From Lachnoclostridium sp. An138 (lineage in GTDB: Bacteria > Bacillota > Clostridia > Lachnospirales > Lachnospiraceae), in contig NZ_NFLF01000015.1 in NCBI RefSeq assembly GCF_002160765.1, forward strand, positions 27,183 to 91,182: a DNA stretch of 64,000 nucleotides, in the 5' to 3' direction. Numbering within the stretch: position 1 is the first letter of the stretch; the number at the start of each line of letters is the position of its first letter. This document shows, piece by piece, positions 9,896 to 17,871 of the stretch. Made by a program: the position numbers and the translations under genes. The notes beneath the pieces are model-generated. The model had not been told where the DNA came from. It did not search any database and saw only the letters and a list, made by a program, of their open reading frames with translations.

Positions 9896-10013
9896 AAGAA
9901 TCAAGAAATCCGGAGAAAGTCAGCCATGAAGCTCGAATATGCGGGGAAGTATCTGAGCCTTCGGCCTTAAAGGAGGAGAAGCATCTTCTCGCTTATAGGG
10001 CGTCCGCCCTATG
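9896..10013. other. Spacer between hairpin repeats
   Basis: No gene is visible. A perfect 8-bp stem (ATAGGGCG, TC, CGCCCTAT) lies at 9995-10012 directly before the second repeat copy. GTCAGCCATG at 9921-9930 is an inverted copy of the CATGGCTGA that ends each repeat unit. Confidence 0.4.
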
Positions 10014-10086
10014 AAAAAGAACAAATGAATTAATCTTAGTGAGCGAGCTCCCCCGGTTAATTCATTTATTCTTTTTCGCATGGCTG
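10014..10086. repeat. 73-bp hairpin repeat, copy 2
   Basis: This is a near-identical copy of the unit at 9823-9895, with hairpin arms at about 10014-10035 and 10055-10076 followed by the same CGCATGGCTGA. It ends 16 bp before the first parS site. Confidence 0.8.
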
Positions 10087-10101
10087 ACTTGTGAATAAAA
10101 A

Positions 10102-10117
10102 TGTTTCACGTGAAACA
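10102..10117. promoter_or_regulatory. parS: parS centromere site 1
   Basis: TGTTTCACGTGAAACA is the perfect 16-bp parS palindrome bound by ParB/Spo0J. It lies about 350 bp upstream of parA and about 7.7 kb from oriC, within the origin-proximal zone where chromosomal parS sites cluster. The 300 bp between the two parS sites (10118-10416) is A/T-rich and holds no convincing gene. Confidence 0.95.
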
Positions 10118-10416
10118 TTCGTTCTCTTGTAGATGGATTAAATTCTATGCTATAATATCTAGGCAAAGAGTTATATTTTCGCAGTATGCTTTTAAAAATG
10201 AAAACAGGCTGCAGTGGCAGGACAACGGCAGAACTTTGACGGTTTATAATATTTACACCTATGGCTGTTTCTATCAGCTGGCTGCATGAGAGCATACAAC
10301 TGAATCTCAGCTATGCGGGCAGATTATGAAGAGTGTCAGTAATCCAATTGCAGGAAGTCTGCTTTGTTACGTGCTTGAGTTAGAAGCTGCGAGAATTAAC
10401 AGTTTATACTTATAAA

Positions 10417-10432
10417 TGTTTCACGTGAAACA
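10417..10432. promoter_or_regulatory. parS: parS centromere site 2
   Basis: A second perfect TGTTTCACGTGAAACA ends 15 bp before the parA start codon and overlaps the region of its promoter or leader. ParB loaded here could affect parAB expression. Confidence 0.95.
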
Positions 10433-10447
10433 TTGAGGAGAATAATT

Positions 10448-11215
10448 ATGGGAAGAGTTATAGCGGTAGCAAATCAAAAGGGTGGCGTTGGTAAAACAAC
10501 GACGGCAATTAATCTGTCGGCAGCATTAGCAGAAAAGGGAAAAAAGGTTCTTTTGATCGATATTGATCCTCAGGGTAATGCTACCAGTGGAGTAGGTGTA
10601 GAAAAGAATGAAGTGGAAAACACAATATATGATTTGATCCTTGGAGAAACAACGATTCAGTCATGTATTGAATATACAGAGTTTGAAAATCTTCATTTAA
10701 TTCCTTCCAATGTAGATTTAGCTGCGGCGGAGATTGAGTTAATTGGAATACCGGATAAGGAATTTATCATCAGAAAAGAAGTGGAAAAGATCAAAAACGT
10801 ATATGATTTTATTTTGATCGATTGTCCGCCTTCATTGAATCTTCTTACTATAAACGCAATGACTACAGCCGACACGGTGCTTGTGCCGATTCAATGTGAA
10901 TATTATGCTCTGGAAGGATTGAGCCAGCTGATACATACAATCAATCTTGTAAAAGAGCGTCTGAATCCCTATCTGGATATTGAAGGAATTGTATTTACCA
11001 TGTTTGATGCCCGGACAAATCTTTCTCTTCAGGTAGTAGAAAATGTACGCGCAAATGTAAAGCAGAAGGTGTACAGTACCATCATACCGAGAAATGTACG
11101 TCTTGCGGAAGCTCCCAGCCATGGATATCCGATTACCATCTATGATCCCAAGTCGGCAGGAGCGGAGAGCTACAGAGCTCTCGCAGAGGAAGTAATTAGC
11201 AGGGAGGACGAATAA
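10448..11215 (+). CDS. parA: Chromosome partitioning ATPase ParA (Soj)
   Basis: This 255-residue ParA/MinD-family ATPase has the deviant Walker A motif KGGVGKTTT near the N-terminus, IDIDPQGNATSG, and IDCPPSLNLLT. It works with ParB at parS to segregate origins; in sporulating Firmicutes it also acts on DnaA. I chose ATG at 10448, preceded by GAGGAG at 10435-10440, over an in-frame TTG at 10433 that would overlap that ribosome site. parB follows after one base. Confidence 0.97.
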   Translation: MGRVIAVANQKGGVGKTTTAINLSAALAEKGKKVLLIDIDPQGNATSGVGVEKNEVENTIYDLILGETTIQSCIEYTEFENLHLIPSNVDLAAAEIELIGIPDKEFIIRKEVEKIKNVYDFILIDCPPSLNLLTINAMTTADTVLVPIQCEYYALEGLSQLIHTINLVKERLNPYLDIEGIVFTMFDARTNLSLQVVENVRANVKQKVYSTIIPRNVRLAEAPSHGYPITIYDPKSAGAESYRALAEEVISREDE

Positions 11216-11216
11216 A

Positions 11217-12131
11217 ATGGCAGCAAGAAGAGGAGGACTCGGAAAAGGACTGGACAGTCTGATTCCCGAGACGATTAAAACTACAGCGCCCGACAAAACA
11301 AAGGTTGTGGAGAAGGTAGTAGAAAAAGTTGTCGAAAAACCGGTAGAACTGAAAGTGAAAATATCAAAGGTGGGTCCCAACAAGGACCAGCCCAGAAAAC
11401 AGTTTGATGAAGACGCGCTGGTAGAGCTGGCAGATTCGATCAAACAGTTTGGTATTATCCAGCCTCTGATTGTACAGGAAAAAAACGGTTTTTATGAGAT
11501 TATTGCCGGAGAACGCCGTTGGCGTGCCGCAAAGCTGGCGGGATTGAAAGAGGTTCCTGTCATTGTAAAAGATTATTCGGATCTGGAAGTGGTGGAAATC
11601 TCTCTGATCGAAAATATTCAGAGAGAGAACCTGAATCCCATTGAAGAGGCACTGGCTTATAAACGTCTCTTGAATGAATTTAATCTGAAACAGGATGAAG
11701 TGGCGGAGCGTGTATCGAAGAGCCGGACAGCCGTGACAAACTCTATGCGGCTTCTGAAGCTGGATGAGAGAGTCCAGCAGATGGTCATTGACGATATGCT
11801 TTCCACAGGACATGCGAGAGCTCTCTTGGGAATCGAAGATCCGGAGCTTCAGTATACTACAGCGGCAAAAGTATTCGATGAAAAACTCAGTGTCCGGGAA
11901 GTGGAAAAGCTGGTAAAGAAGATTCAGCAGGGAAAGGCAGAAAAGAAGAAAGAAGAAACCATACATGATTTCATCTACACTGACCTGGAAGAGAAGATGA
12001 AAGAAGCGGTAGGTACGAAAGTTTCGATTCGTCAGAACGCGAAGGGGAAAGGAAAGATTGAAATAGAATATTACTCCAGAGAAGATCTGGAGCGAATCAT
12101 TGACATCATTACACACGCAGAGAATCGTTAG
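11217..12131 (+). CDS. parB: Chromosome partitioning protein ParB (Spo0J)
   Basis: This 304-residue protein begins with the family sequence GLGKGLDSLIPE, then a Val/Glu/Lys linker. The CTPase/ParB domain includes the arginine motif GERRWRAAKLAG and ENIQRENLNPIEEA, followed by a helix-turn-helix (DEVAERVSKSRTAVTNSMRLL) that reads parS, and a C-terminal dimerisation segment. It loads at the two parS sites just upstream and slides as a clamp. It is adjacent to parA, as usual. Confidence 0.97.
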   Translation: MAARRGGLGKGLDSLIPETIKTTAPDKTKVVEKVVEKVVEKPVELKVKISKVGPNKDQPRKQFDEDALVELADSIKQFGIIQPLIVQEKNGFYEIIAGERRWRAAKLAGLKEVPVIVKDYSDLEVVEISLIENIQRENLNPIEEALAYKRLLNEFNLKQDEVAERVSKSRTAVTNSMRLLKLDERVQQMVIDDMLSTGHARALLGIEDPELQYTTAAKVFDEKLSVREVEKLVKKIQQGKAEKKKEETIHDFIYTDLEEKMKEAVGTKVSIRQNAKGKGKIEIEYYSREDLERIIDIITHAENR

Positions 12132-12150
12132 CGGCAGGAGGAAACAAAAG

Positions 12151-12663
12151 ATGAGTCCAATGTTAGATTATGTATATCAGATGACAGGAATTGACGCGGC
12201 ATACATTCTGATCGGGATGCTTGTGCTGATTCTGATTCTTTTCATTCTGGTAATTGTGGCGTTATGTAAACTAAAAAAACTGCACCGCAGATATGACCGT
12301 TTTATGAGAGGAAAAGATGCGGAAAGTATGGAAGATACGATTCTTTCCTGTATCGAAAAGAATGAAAAGCTTGACCAGATGAATCAGATACTGCGGGAAG
12401 ATATCATTGGTCTTCGAAAAAATCAGCGTATTACTTATCAGAAAATGGGAATGGTAAAATATAACGCTTTTCGTGAGATGAGCGGGGATCTGAGTTATGC
12501 CCTTGCTCTTCTGGATCAGCAGAATAACGGTTTTCTCATGAATTCTGTATATGCGAAGGAAGGCGGGTATTCCTATATCAAAGAGATCGTAAACGGAGAA
12601 AGCGTTATTCAGCTTTCTGAGGAAGAGCAGGCTGCTCTTGACAAAGCAAAAAGCCAGTCTTGA
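12151..12663 (+). CDS. DUF4446 family membrane-anchored protein
   Basis: This 170-residue protein has one N-terminal membrane helix (about 10-35: AAYILIGMLVLILILFILVIV) followed by a cytoplasmic helical region with RRYDRFMRGKDAESMEDTIL and the motif MGMVKYNAFREMSGDLSYALALLD, which mark the DUF4446 family. That family usually sits directly after parB in Clostridia, as here. Its role is not established. The start at 12151 has the ribosome site AGGAGG; an upstream frame start overlaps parB and is not needed. Confidence 0.85.
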   Translation: MSPMLDYVYQMTGIDAAYILIGMLVLILILFILVIVALCKLKKLHRRYDRFMRGKDAESMEDTILSCIEKNEKLDQMNQILREDIIGLRKNQRITYQKMGMVKYNAFREMSGDLSYALALLDQQNNGFLMNSVYAKEGGYSYIKEIVNGESVIQLSEEEQAALDKAKSQS

Positions 12664-12755
12664 AAAAGAGTACAGACTGGTATATGATAAAAAATAAGTC
12701 TGACGCTGAAATACAGTTTTAAAATATAGCGCAGGAATGAAAAAGGAGAAAAAAG

Positions 12756-14033
12756 ATGTTAGACATTAAGTTTTTACGGGAAAATCCGGAAATTGTAAAG
12801 CAGAATATCAGAAATAAATTTCAGGACCAGAAGCTTGGACTGGTGGACGAAGTAATCGAGCTTGACGCGCAGAAGCGTGCCGCTCAGCAGGAGGCGGACG
12901 GCCTGCGGGCAGACAGAAATAAGCTTTCCAAGCAGATTGGCGCTCTGATGGGGCAGGGCAAAAAGGATGAGGCAGAAGAAGTAAAGAAACAGGTGGCTGC
13001 ACAGGCAGACCGTCTGGCAGAGCTGTCGGAAAAGGAAAAAGAACTGGATGAGAAGATCCTGAAAATTATGATGGTGATCCCCAATATCATCAATCCAAGC
13101 GTTCCCATTGGAAAAGATGACAGCGAGAATGTGGAGAGAGAACGTTTCGGAGAACCGGTGGTTCCTGATTTTGAGATTCCCTACCACACTGAAATTATGG
13201 AAAAATTTCATGGAATCGATCTGGACAGCGCAAGAAAGGTAGCCGGAAACGGATTTTATTATCTGATGGGAGATATTGCAAGACTGCATTCCGCGGTACT
13301 GGCCTATGCCCGTGATTTTATGATCGACAGAGGCTTTACCTATTGCGTGCCGCCCTTTATGATCCGCAGCAATGTAGTTACAGGCGTTATGAGCTTCGCG
13401 GAAATGGATGCCATGATGTATAAGATTGAGGGAGAGGATCTCTATCTGATCGGAACCAGCGAACATTCCATGATCGGAAAATTTATTGACACGATTCTTC
13501 AGAAAGATGAGCTGCCGAAGACTCTGACCAGCTATTCTCCCTGCTTCCGTAAGGAAAAAGGAGCCCACGGTCTGGAGGAGCGCGGCGTATACCGTATCCA
13601 TCAGTTTGAAAAGCAGGAAATGATCGTGGTCTGCGAGCCGGAGGAGAGCCCCATGTGGTTTGATCGTCTGTGGCAGAATACCGTGGATTTATTCCGCTCT
13701 CTGGATATTCCTGTAAGAACTCTGGAGTGCTGTTCCGGAGATCTGGCAGATCTGAAGGTGAAGTCTGTGGATGTGGAAGCCTGGTCTCCCCGCCAGAAGA
13801 AGTATTTTGAGGTGGGAAGCTGTTCCAATCTGGGAGACGCTCAGGCGCGCCGCCTGAAAATCCGTATTAACGGGGAGAAGGGCAAGTATTTTGCGCATAC
13901 ATTAAATAATACCGTAGTTGCTCCGCCCAGAATGCTGATTGCGTTCCTGGAGAATAATCTTCAGGCGGACGGCACAGTGAAGATACCGAAGGTTCTTCAG
14001 CCCTATATGGGAGGAAAGACCATTATCAAATAG
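12756..14033 (+). CDS. serS: Serine--tRNA ligase
   Basis: This 425-residue protein has normal SerRS length. The N-terminal coiled-coil arm (about 30-105) binds the long variable arm of tRNA-Ser. Class II motifs are present: motif 2 around SPCFRKEKGAHGLEERGVYRIHQFEKQEM and motif 3 around LNNTVVAPPRMLIAFLENN. It charges tRNA-Ser in the cytoplasm. The 92-bp leader is too short for a T-box and I see no T-box motif. A DnaA-box palindrome begins six bases past the stop. Confidence 0.97.
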   Translation: MLDIKFLRENPEIVKQNIRNKFQDQKLGLVDEVIELDAQKRAAQQEADGLRADRNKLSKQIGALMGQGKKDEAEEVKKQVAAQADRLAELSEKEKELDEKILKIMMVIPNIINPSVPIGKDDSENVERERFGEPVVPDFEIPYHTEIMEKFHGIDLDSARKVAGNGFYYLMGDIARLHSAVLAYARDFMIDRGFTYCVPPFMIRSNVVTGVMSFAEMDAMMYKIEGEDLYLIGTSEHSMIGKFIDTILQKDELPKTLTSYSPCFRKEKGAHGLEERGVYRIHQFEKQEMIVVCEPEESPMWFDRLWQNTVDLFRSLDIPVRTLECCSGDLADLKVKSVDVEAWSPRQKKYFEVGSCSNLGDAQARRLKIRINGEKGKYFAHTLNNTVVAPPRMLIAFLENNLQADGTVKIPKVLQPYMGGKTIIK

Positions 14034-14039
14034 TAAGCT

Positions 14040-14079
14040 TTATCCACATTTGTGGAAAAGCACGTGGAAATGTGGATAA
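14040..14079. promoter_or_regulatory. Palindrome of DnaA boxes downstream of serS
   Basis: A perfect DnaA box TTATCCACA (14040-14048) faces an inverted TGTGGATAA (14071-14079). The arms extend to 12 bp (TTATCCACATTT / AAATGTGGATAA), and TGTGGAAAA at 14051-14059 is a third, weaker box. There is no T-run after it, so it is not an ordinary terminator. It lies about 11.6 kb from oriC and ends 24 bp before the next gene. Confidence 0.7.
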
Positions 14080-14103
14080 CCTGATCCTGAGGAGGTGAAT
14101 ACA

Positions 14104-14982
14104 GTGCACGAATACCTGAGAGCTGTAGGCTTCAGCAGTATAGAAAATAAGGAACAGCTGAAGCATCTTCTGGAAATGACAGAGGATTCTTATCAAAGTG
14201 AAAAGACCGCGTTTTCCGGGAACGGAAATGATTTCTCCGAGAGAAAAAAAGAATTCGCTCCGCGGATGGGGATTATTCTCCGGGGAGAATATGATGAGAA
14301 AGGCGATTATCAGAGAGATTATTATTTTCCTTATTTTGAGGGAACGCAGGAAAAATTTTATGATAATATCAGCATAGAGCGTCATGCGGAGAAGGAATCT
14401 TATGCAGGTGTCTGTGAAGATCTGTCCATGGGAGTAACCATCATTTTCTATGTGCAGAATATTGTGGATTATCTGAGTGAGCGCCACCTGAATCATCTGT
14501 CATCCTGCACCGCGCGGATTCGTTTTTCCGGTCTTTCCATTGACGGACGGATTCTTCTTCCTGTGGCAAAACGCATGACAGAAGAGGAAAATTCGGAAGC
14601 GATTCTGCAGAGAACCCGTCTTCTCAAAGCAGCCAGAGAGGGAGATGAGGAAGCCATTGAAAACCTGACACTGGAGGATATGGACACTTATTCCATGATT
14701 TCCAGGCGGATTGCGGATGAAGATGTGTTTTCCATTGTGTCCACCTACTTTATGCCTTATGGCGTAGAGTGTGATCATTATAATGTACTTGGCGAAATTC
14801 TGAATATCGAGATGGTAGAAAACAGCCTGACCAGAGAGAGAGTATATATACTCACAATTGAAAGTCATGATCTGATTTTTGAGGTTTGTATCAATCAGAA
14901 GGATTTGCTGGGAGAGCCGGCAGTGGGCAGAAGATTTAAAGGAATTGTGTGGCTTCAGGGAAACGTAAGCTTCCAGAATTAG
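14104..14982 (+). CDS. DUF3881 family protein
   Basis: This 292-residue cytoplasmic protein begins VHEYLRAVGFSSI and carries the block GDYQRDYYFPYFEGTQEKFYDNISIERHAEKESYAGVCE (quoted as spaced segments of DUF3881), a family nearly confined to Clostridia. Function is unknown. I place the start at GTG 14104, eight bases after GGAGG (14091-14095); the GTG at 14095 overlaps that ribosome site. The DnaA-box palindrome lies directly upstream, so DnaA could affect its expression; that is inference. Confidence 0.75.
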   Translation: MHEYLRAVGFSSIENKEQLKHLLEMTEDSYQSEKTAFSGNGNDFSERKKEFAPRMGIILRGEYDEKGDYQRDYYFPYFEGTQEKFYDNISIERHAEKESYAGVCEDLSMGVTIIFYVQNIVDYLSERHLNHLSSCTARIRFSGLSIDGRILLPVAKRMTEEENSEAILQRTRLLKAAREGDEEAIENLTLEDMDTYSMISRRIADEDVFSIVSTYFMPYGVECDHYNVLGEILNIEMVENSLTRERVYILTIESHDLIFEVCINQKDLLGEPAVGRRFKGIVWLQGNVSFQN

Positions 14983-15097
14983 AAAATAAAAAAAGTTTTA
15001 TCAGGATATCCCTGGCTGACAGAGAAAGAGATGAAAAAGATACTTCCTTTGCAGCCGGGGGTATTTTCGTAAAGAATAAAAAATAGAATGAACGCGG

Positions 15098-15565
15098 TCA
15101 GTTTGTACAATTGGCAGCGTCAATAGCAATGGCAAGCATCAGTCCCATCAGTTCATCTTCCGGATTCGCAATGTCGATGACATAAGTATCTCCCCAGTGC
15201 AGAACCTCTTTGGTAATATGAATAATGGGACAGCACTGGGAGTAGACGTCGTAATCCCAGCCCAGAAAGTCGCCTTCCACGCGCCAGCCGTTGAAATCTA
15301 TCTCGTACTTTGGCGTCAGGAATGAAAATTTCTTCTGAATCGTTCCCTGCTTTACCCCATTTACTTCTATTTCAAAAGCGGGCAGAAAAGTCAGAAGCTC
15401 CTGACTGATCCGGCCGACTTCATTGTTCCAGGCATCATATACATGAAGCTGGTGGCCCAGTGCAAAAACCTCTGCTTTTACAAAATAGCGTATGTTTTCA
15501 TTTTCATCATAAATATCATAGGTGTCTGACCAGGAAAAGACACGCTGTTTGATCAGCAGACGCAT
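15098..15565 (-). CDS. LURP-one-related (tubby-like fold) family protein
   Basis: This 155-residue protein, starting MRLLIKQRVFSWSDTYDIYDE, resembles the LURP-one-related/YxjI family (tubby C-terminal-like beta barrel): repeated short strands, an EVGRI segment in the middle and IDIANPEDELMGLMLAIAIDAA at the end. The role in bacteria is unknown; membrane-lipid association has been proposed for the fold. It stands alone on the minus strand, convergent with the DUF3881 gene. Confidence 0.75.
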   Translation of the reverse strand: MRLLIKQRVFSWSDTYDIYDENENIRYFVKAEVFALGHQLHVYDAWNNEVGRISQELLTFLPAFEIEVNGVKQGTIQKKFSFLTPKYEIDFNGWRVEGDFLGWDYDVYSQCCPIIHITKEVLHWGDTYVIDIANPEDELMGLMLAIAIDAANCTN

Positions 15566-15805
15566 GGAAATCCCCCTTATCTCATAGTAATCTATTATTA
15601 TTTGCTTCGTTCACAGTAATCTGCTTTCTATATCATAAGTTTGCATAGGTATATACTCTCGTAAACTTATGGCATCTGTCTTCAGTATATCAGTCGAGAA
15701 CAGTTTCCTCAAGAAAAAACAGATGTTATAATTGGAAAAAAGTATCTCTGACTGACAGGGAGGAAATGTCTTCGCCAATTAAGAATAAAGAAGGTCAAAA
15801 AGTTT

Positions 15806-16630
15806 ATGTTGTTTAGAAAAAAAGTAAAAAAGAAAGCCAGGCATATTGAGCTTACGGTAGACCGGGAAAGCGTATGTATGGGGGACGACGTAACGGCTCC
15901 AAATGAAAAGATTTTTCCGGTGGCAGAAAATGAAACGCTGTCGGATGTGATTGAAAAAATCTGCGCTTATCTCCCCAAAATGAACGATGTAGTCTGGTCT
16001 GTAGATACAGGAATAAAGACAGAAGCCTATATCGTGATGGAAACGAAAAACAGATACTGGTATGAGCTTTGTGAACAGGATAAGCGTTTTGCTGAGACAG
16101 AAATCCATTATCTGCACTGCAGGTATTTTCATACAGGCCGCTTTTTATACAGAGACCAGATGAGCGGAGAACGGATCGAAAAATATCCGGAGTGCGGAGA
16201 ACTTCTGGACAAGGTAAAATGCTTCATGGGAGAGTACTTTAAGGAAGAACTGAAAATAAAGGGTGGGAGCGTCTGTATCTGGGGAGAATGGTTTGGAAGG
16301 CCCGGTGATAATTTTCATCAGGTGAAGACCGTCAAATGGACAGAAGACAGCATTTCCATTCATTTTAAGGGCGGCGAGTCTCTGTATATCACGGACCCTG
16401 AGGTGGTGGAAAATAAAGCAGACAGATTTGTGGTCAGGGATGCTTCCAGGGTCCTGTGGACCTGGTATCTATATGGAGAAAAGCAGATTTACAGAAATCT
16501 GTGCGTGCGCCAGTATAGAAAGAATGAAGAGGGATTGATCCTGCGTGCGGAAGGAAAGCGCAGAGATGTGAAGGAAGACAGCGGAGTTTTGTTTCCGGCA
16601 GGGAAAAGCTGCGCGGTTTTGATCGGATAA
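15806..16630 (+). CDS. Hypothetical protein (274 aa)
   Basis: I do not recognise a family. The protein starts with a basic stretch (MLFRKKVKKKARHIEL), has no signal peptide or membrane helix, and is rich in aromatic and charged residues (YWYELCEQDKRF, WGEWFGRPGDNFHQVK). The N-terminal segment with 'CMGDDVTAPNEKIFPV' and 'LSDVIEKICAYLPKMNDVVW' looks like a small alpha/beta fold found in uncharacterised Firmicutes proteins. The stop is 58 bp before the trmH-like gene, so the two may be co-transcribed. Confidence 0.6.
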   Translation: MLFRKKVKKKARHIELTVDRESVCMGDDVTAPNEKIFPVAENETLSDVIEKICAYLPKMNDVVWSVDTGIKTEAYIVMETKNRYWYELCEQDKRFAETEIHYLHCRYFHTGRFLYRDQMSGERIEKYPECGELLDKVKCFMGEYFKEELKIKGGSVCIWGEWFGRPGDNFHQVKTVKWTEDSISIHFKGGESLYITDPEVVENKADRFVVRDASRVLWTWYLYGEKQIYRNLCVRQYRKNEEGLILRAEGKRRDVKEDSGVLFPAGKSCAVLIG

Positions 16631-16688
16631 AGGACAGAAAATATAATCTATCAAAAGAAAATTGAGAAACATATGGAGAACGACAGAA

Positions 16689-17528
16689 ATGAATACTTCT
16701 AACATCATCGAAATCACAGACTTTCAGGCGCCGGAGCTGGACGTGTATGCCCGCCTGTCGGAGAATCAGCTCCTGAACCGCTGCGAGCCGGAAAAGGGAA
16801 TGTTCATCGCGGAGAGTCCGCGGGTGATCGAGCGGGCGCTGGACGCGGGATACCGGCCCGTCTCTTGCCTTGTGGAGAAGAGGCATATCGAAGGGGAAGC
16901 AAAAGAAATCATCCGAAGATGCGGAGAAATCGGTAACGTTCCCGTCTATACGGCGGAATTTGATGTGCTGACGCAGCTCACCGGTTTCAAGCTGACCAGA
17001 GGGATGCTCTGTGCCATGCGCCGGCCGCCGCTTCCGGAGGTACGGCAGATCTGCGAAGGAAGCCGCCGGATTGCCATTCTGGAAAACGTGGTAAATCCCA
17101 CGAATGTAGGGGCGATTTTCCGCTCGGCGGCGGCTCTGGGAATCGACGCGGTTCTTCTGACTTATGATTCCAGCGATCCCCTGTACCGCCGGGCGGTCCG
17201 TGTCAGCATGGGAACGGTTTTTCAGATTCCCTGGACTTTTTTTGAGAAGGATGCCTGGCCGGAAAAGGGAATCCGTCTTCTGAGAGAGCTGGGATTCCGG
17301 ACGGCAGCCATGGCGCTCCGTGATGACTCGGTCAGTATTGATAACCCTCAGCTTCTGGCAGAAGAGAAGCTGGCCGTCATTCTGGGGGCAGAAGGTGACG
17401 GCCTGGCATTCTCTACGATCGCTGACTGCGACTATACGGTCCGGATTCCCATGTCCCGCGGCGTGGACTCGCTGAATGTGGCAGCGGCCAGCGCGGTGGC
17501 GTTCTGGGAGCTGGGGCGGAAACATTAA
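16689..17528 (+). CDS. TrmH/SpoU family RNA 2'-O-methyltransferase
   Basis: This 279-residue protein has an N-terminal substrate-binding region (about 1-110) and a SPOUT methyltransferase domain with the three family motifs: [19 protein letters not shown] (motif 1), [12 protein letters not shown] (motif 2) and [20 protein letters not shown] (motif 3). It should methylate a ribose in rRNA or tRNA; the site cannot be named. ATG at 16689 has GGAGA ten bases upstream and is preferred over an upstream TTG. The stop overlaps the end of an antisense metK remnant. Confidence 0.88.
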   Translation: MNTSNIIEITDFQAPELDVYARLSENQLLNRCEPEKGMFIAESPRVIERALDAGYRPVSCLVEKRHIEGEAKEIIRRCGEIGNVPVYTAEFDVLTQLTGFKLTRGMLCAMRRPPLPEVRQICEGSRRIAILENVVNPTNVGAIFRSAAALGIDAVLLTYDSSDPLYRRAVRVSMGTVFQIPWTFFEKDAWPEKGIRLLRELGFRTAAMALRDDSVSIDNPQLLAEEKLAVILGAEGDGLAFSTIADCDYTVRIPMSRGVDSLNVAAASAVAFWELGRKH

Positions 17529-17788
17529 ACCATATGTTTTACAAGAAGCTGTTTCAGGGACTTGATAAGAGTATCGCCTATCTGCTCCCATGAAAAGCAG
17601 CTGTTTCCGAAATGTCCGTAATTGGTGGTGGATGCATAAATGGGATTGCGCAGCTGCAGCCGATTGATGATAGCTGCGGGGTACAGATCCAGATTATTTT
17701 CAATCCATTTTTCAAGAATTTTGTCAGAAATACGGCCTGTTCCAAAGGTGTTTACATTGATAGAAAGAGGCCAGGAGACGCCGATGGC
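17525..17788 (-). pseudogene. metK: metK 3' remnant (S-adenosylmethionine synthase C-terminus)
   Basis: Read leftward from 17788, 88 codons translate as the last part of Met[19 protein letters not shown], then ...[20 protein letters not shown], ...[16 protein letters not shown], ending in a normal stop (17527-17525). The first three-quarters of the gene, with all catalytic residues, is missing. At the upstream side it meets a fragment of a different gene (degV) in another frame. It cannot encode an enzyme, so a functional metK must lie elsewhere. Confidence 0.8.
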
Positions 17789-17868
17789 ATCTCTACAGGA
17801 GGGAGCCCTGAGAGCATTTCAGGGCTCAAATCTGCCGTGGCGTCTGTAAAAATCTGATAATCAGCCAT
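17789..17868 (-). pseudogene. degV 5' remnant (fatty-acid-binding DegV family N-terminus)
   Basis: From an ATG at 17868 leftward, [18 protein letters not shown] followed by GLPPVEM matches the N-terminus of DegV proteins, which bind fatty acids. The match stops after about 27 residues, where the sequence switches to metK in a different frame. The composite frame ends after 39 codons. The start codon is four bases beyond the stop of the radical SAM gene, so the original degV lay directly behind that gene. Confidence 0.7.
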
Positions 17869-17871
17869 TGC

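Noticed and set aside
16434..17591. A 385-codon open frame antisense to the TrmH-type gene
   Set aside because: It mirrors a recognisable methyltransferase and spans into non-coding DNA; the product is rich in Arg/His/Ser without domain structure.
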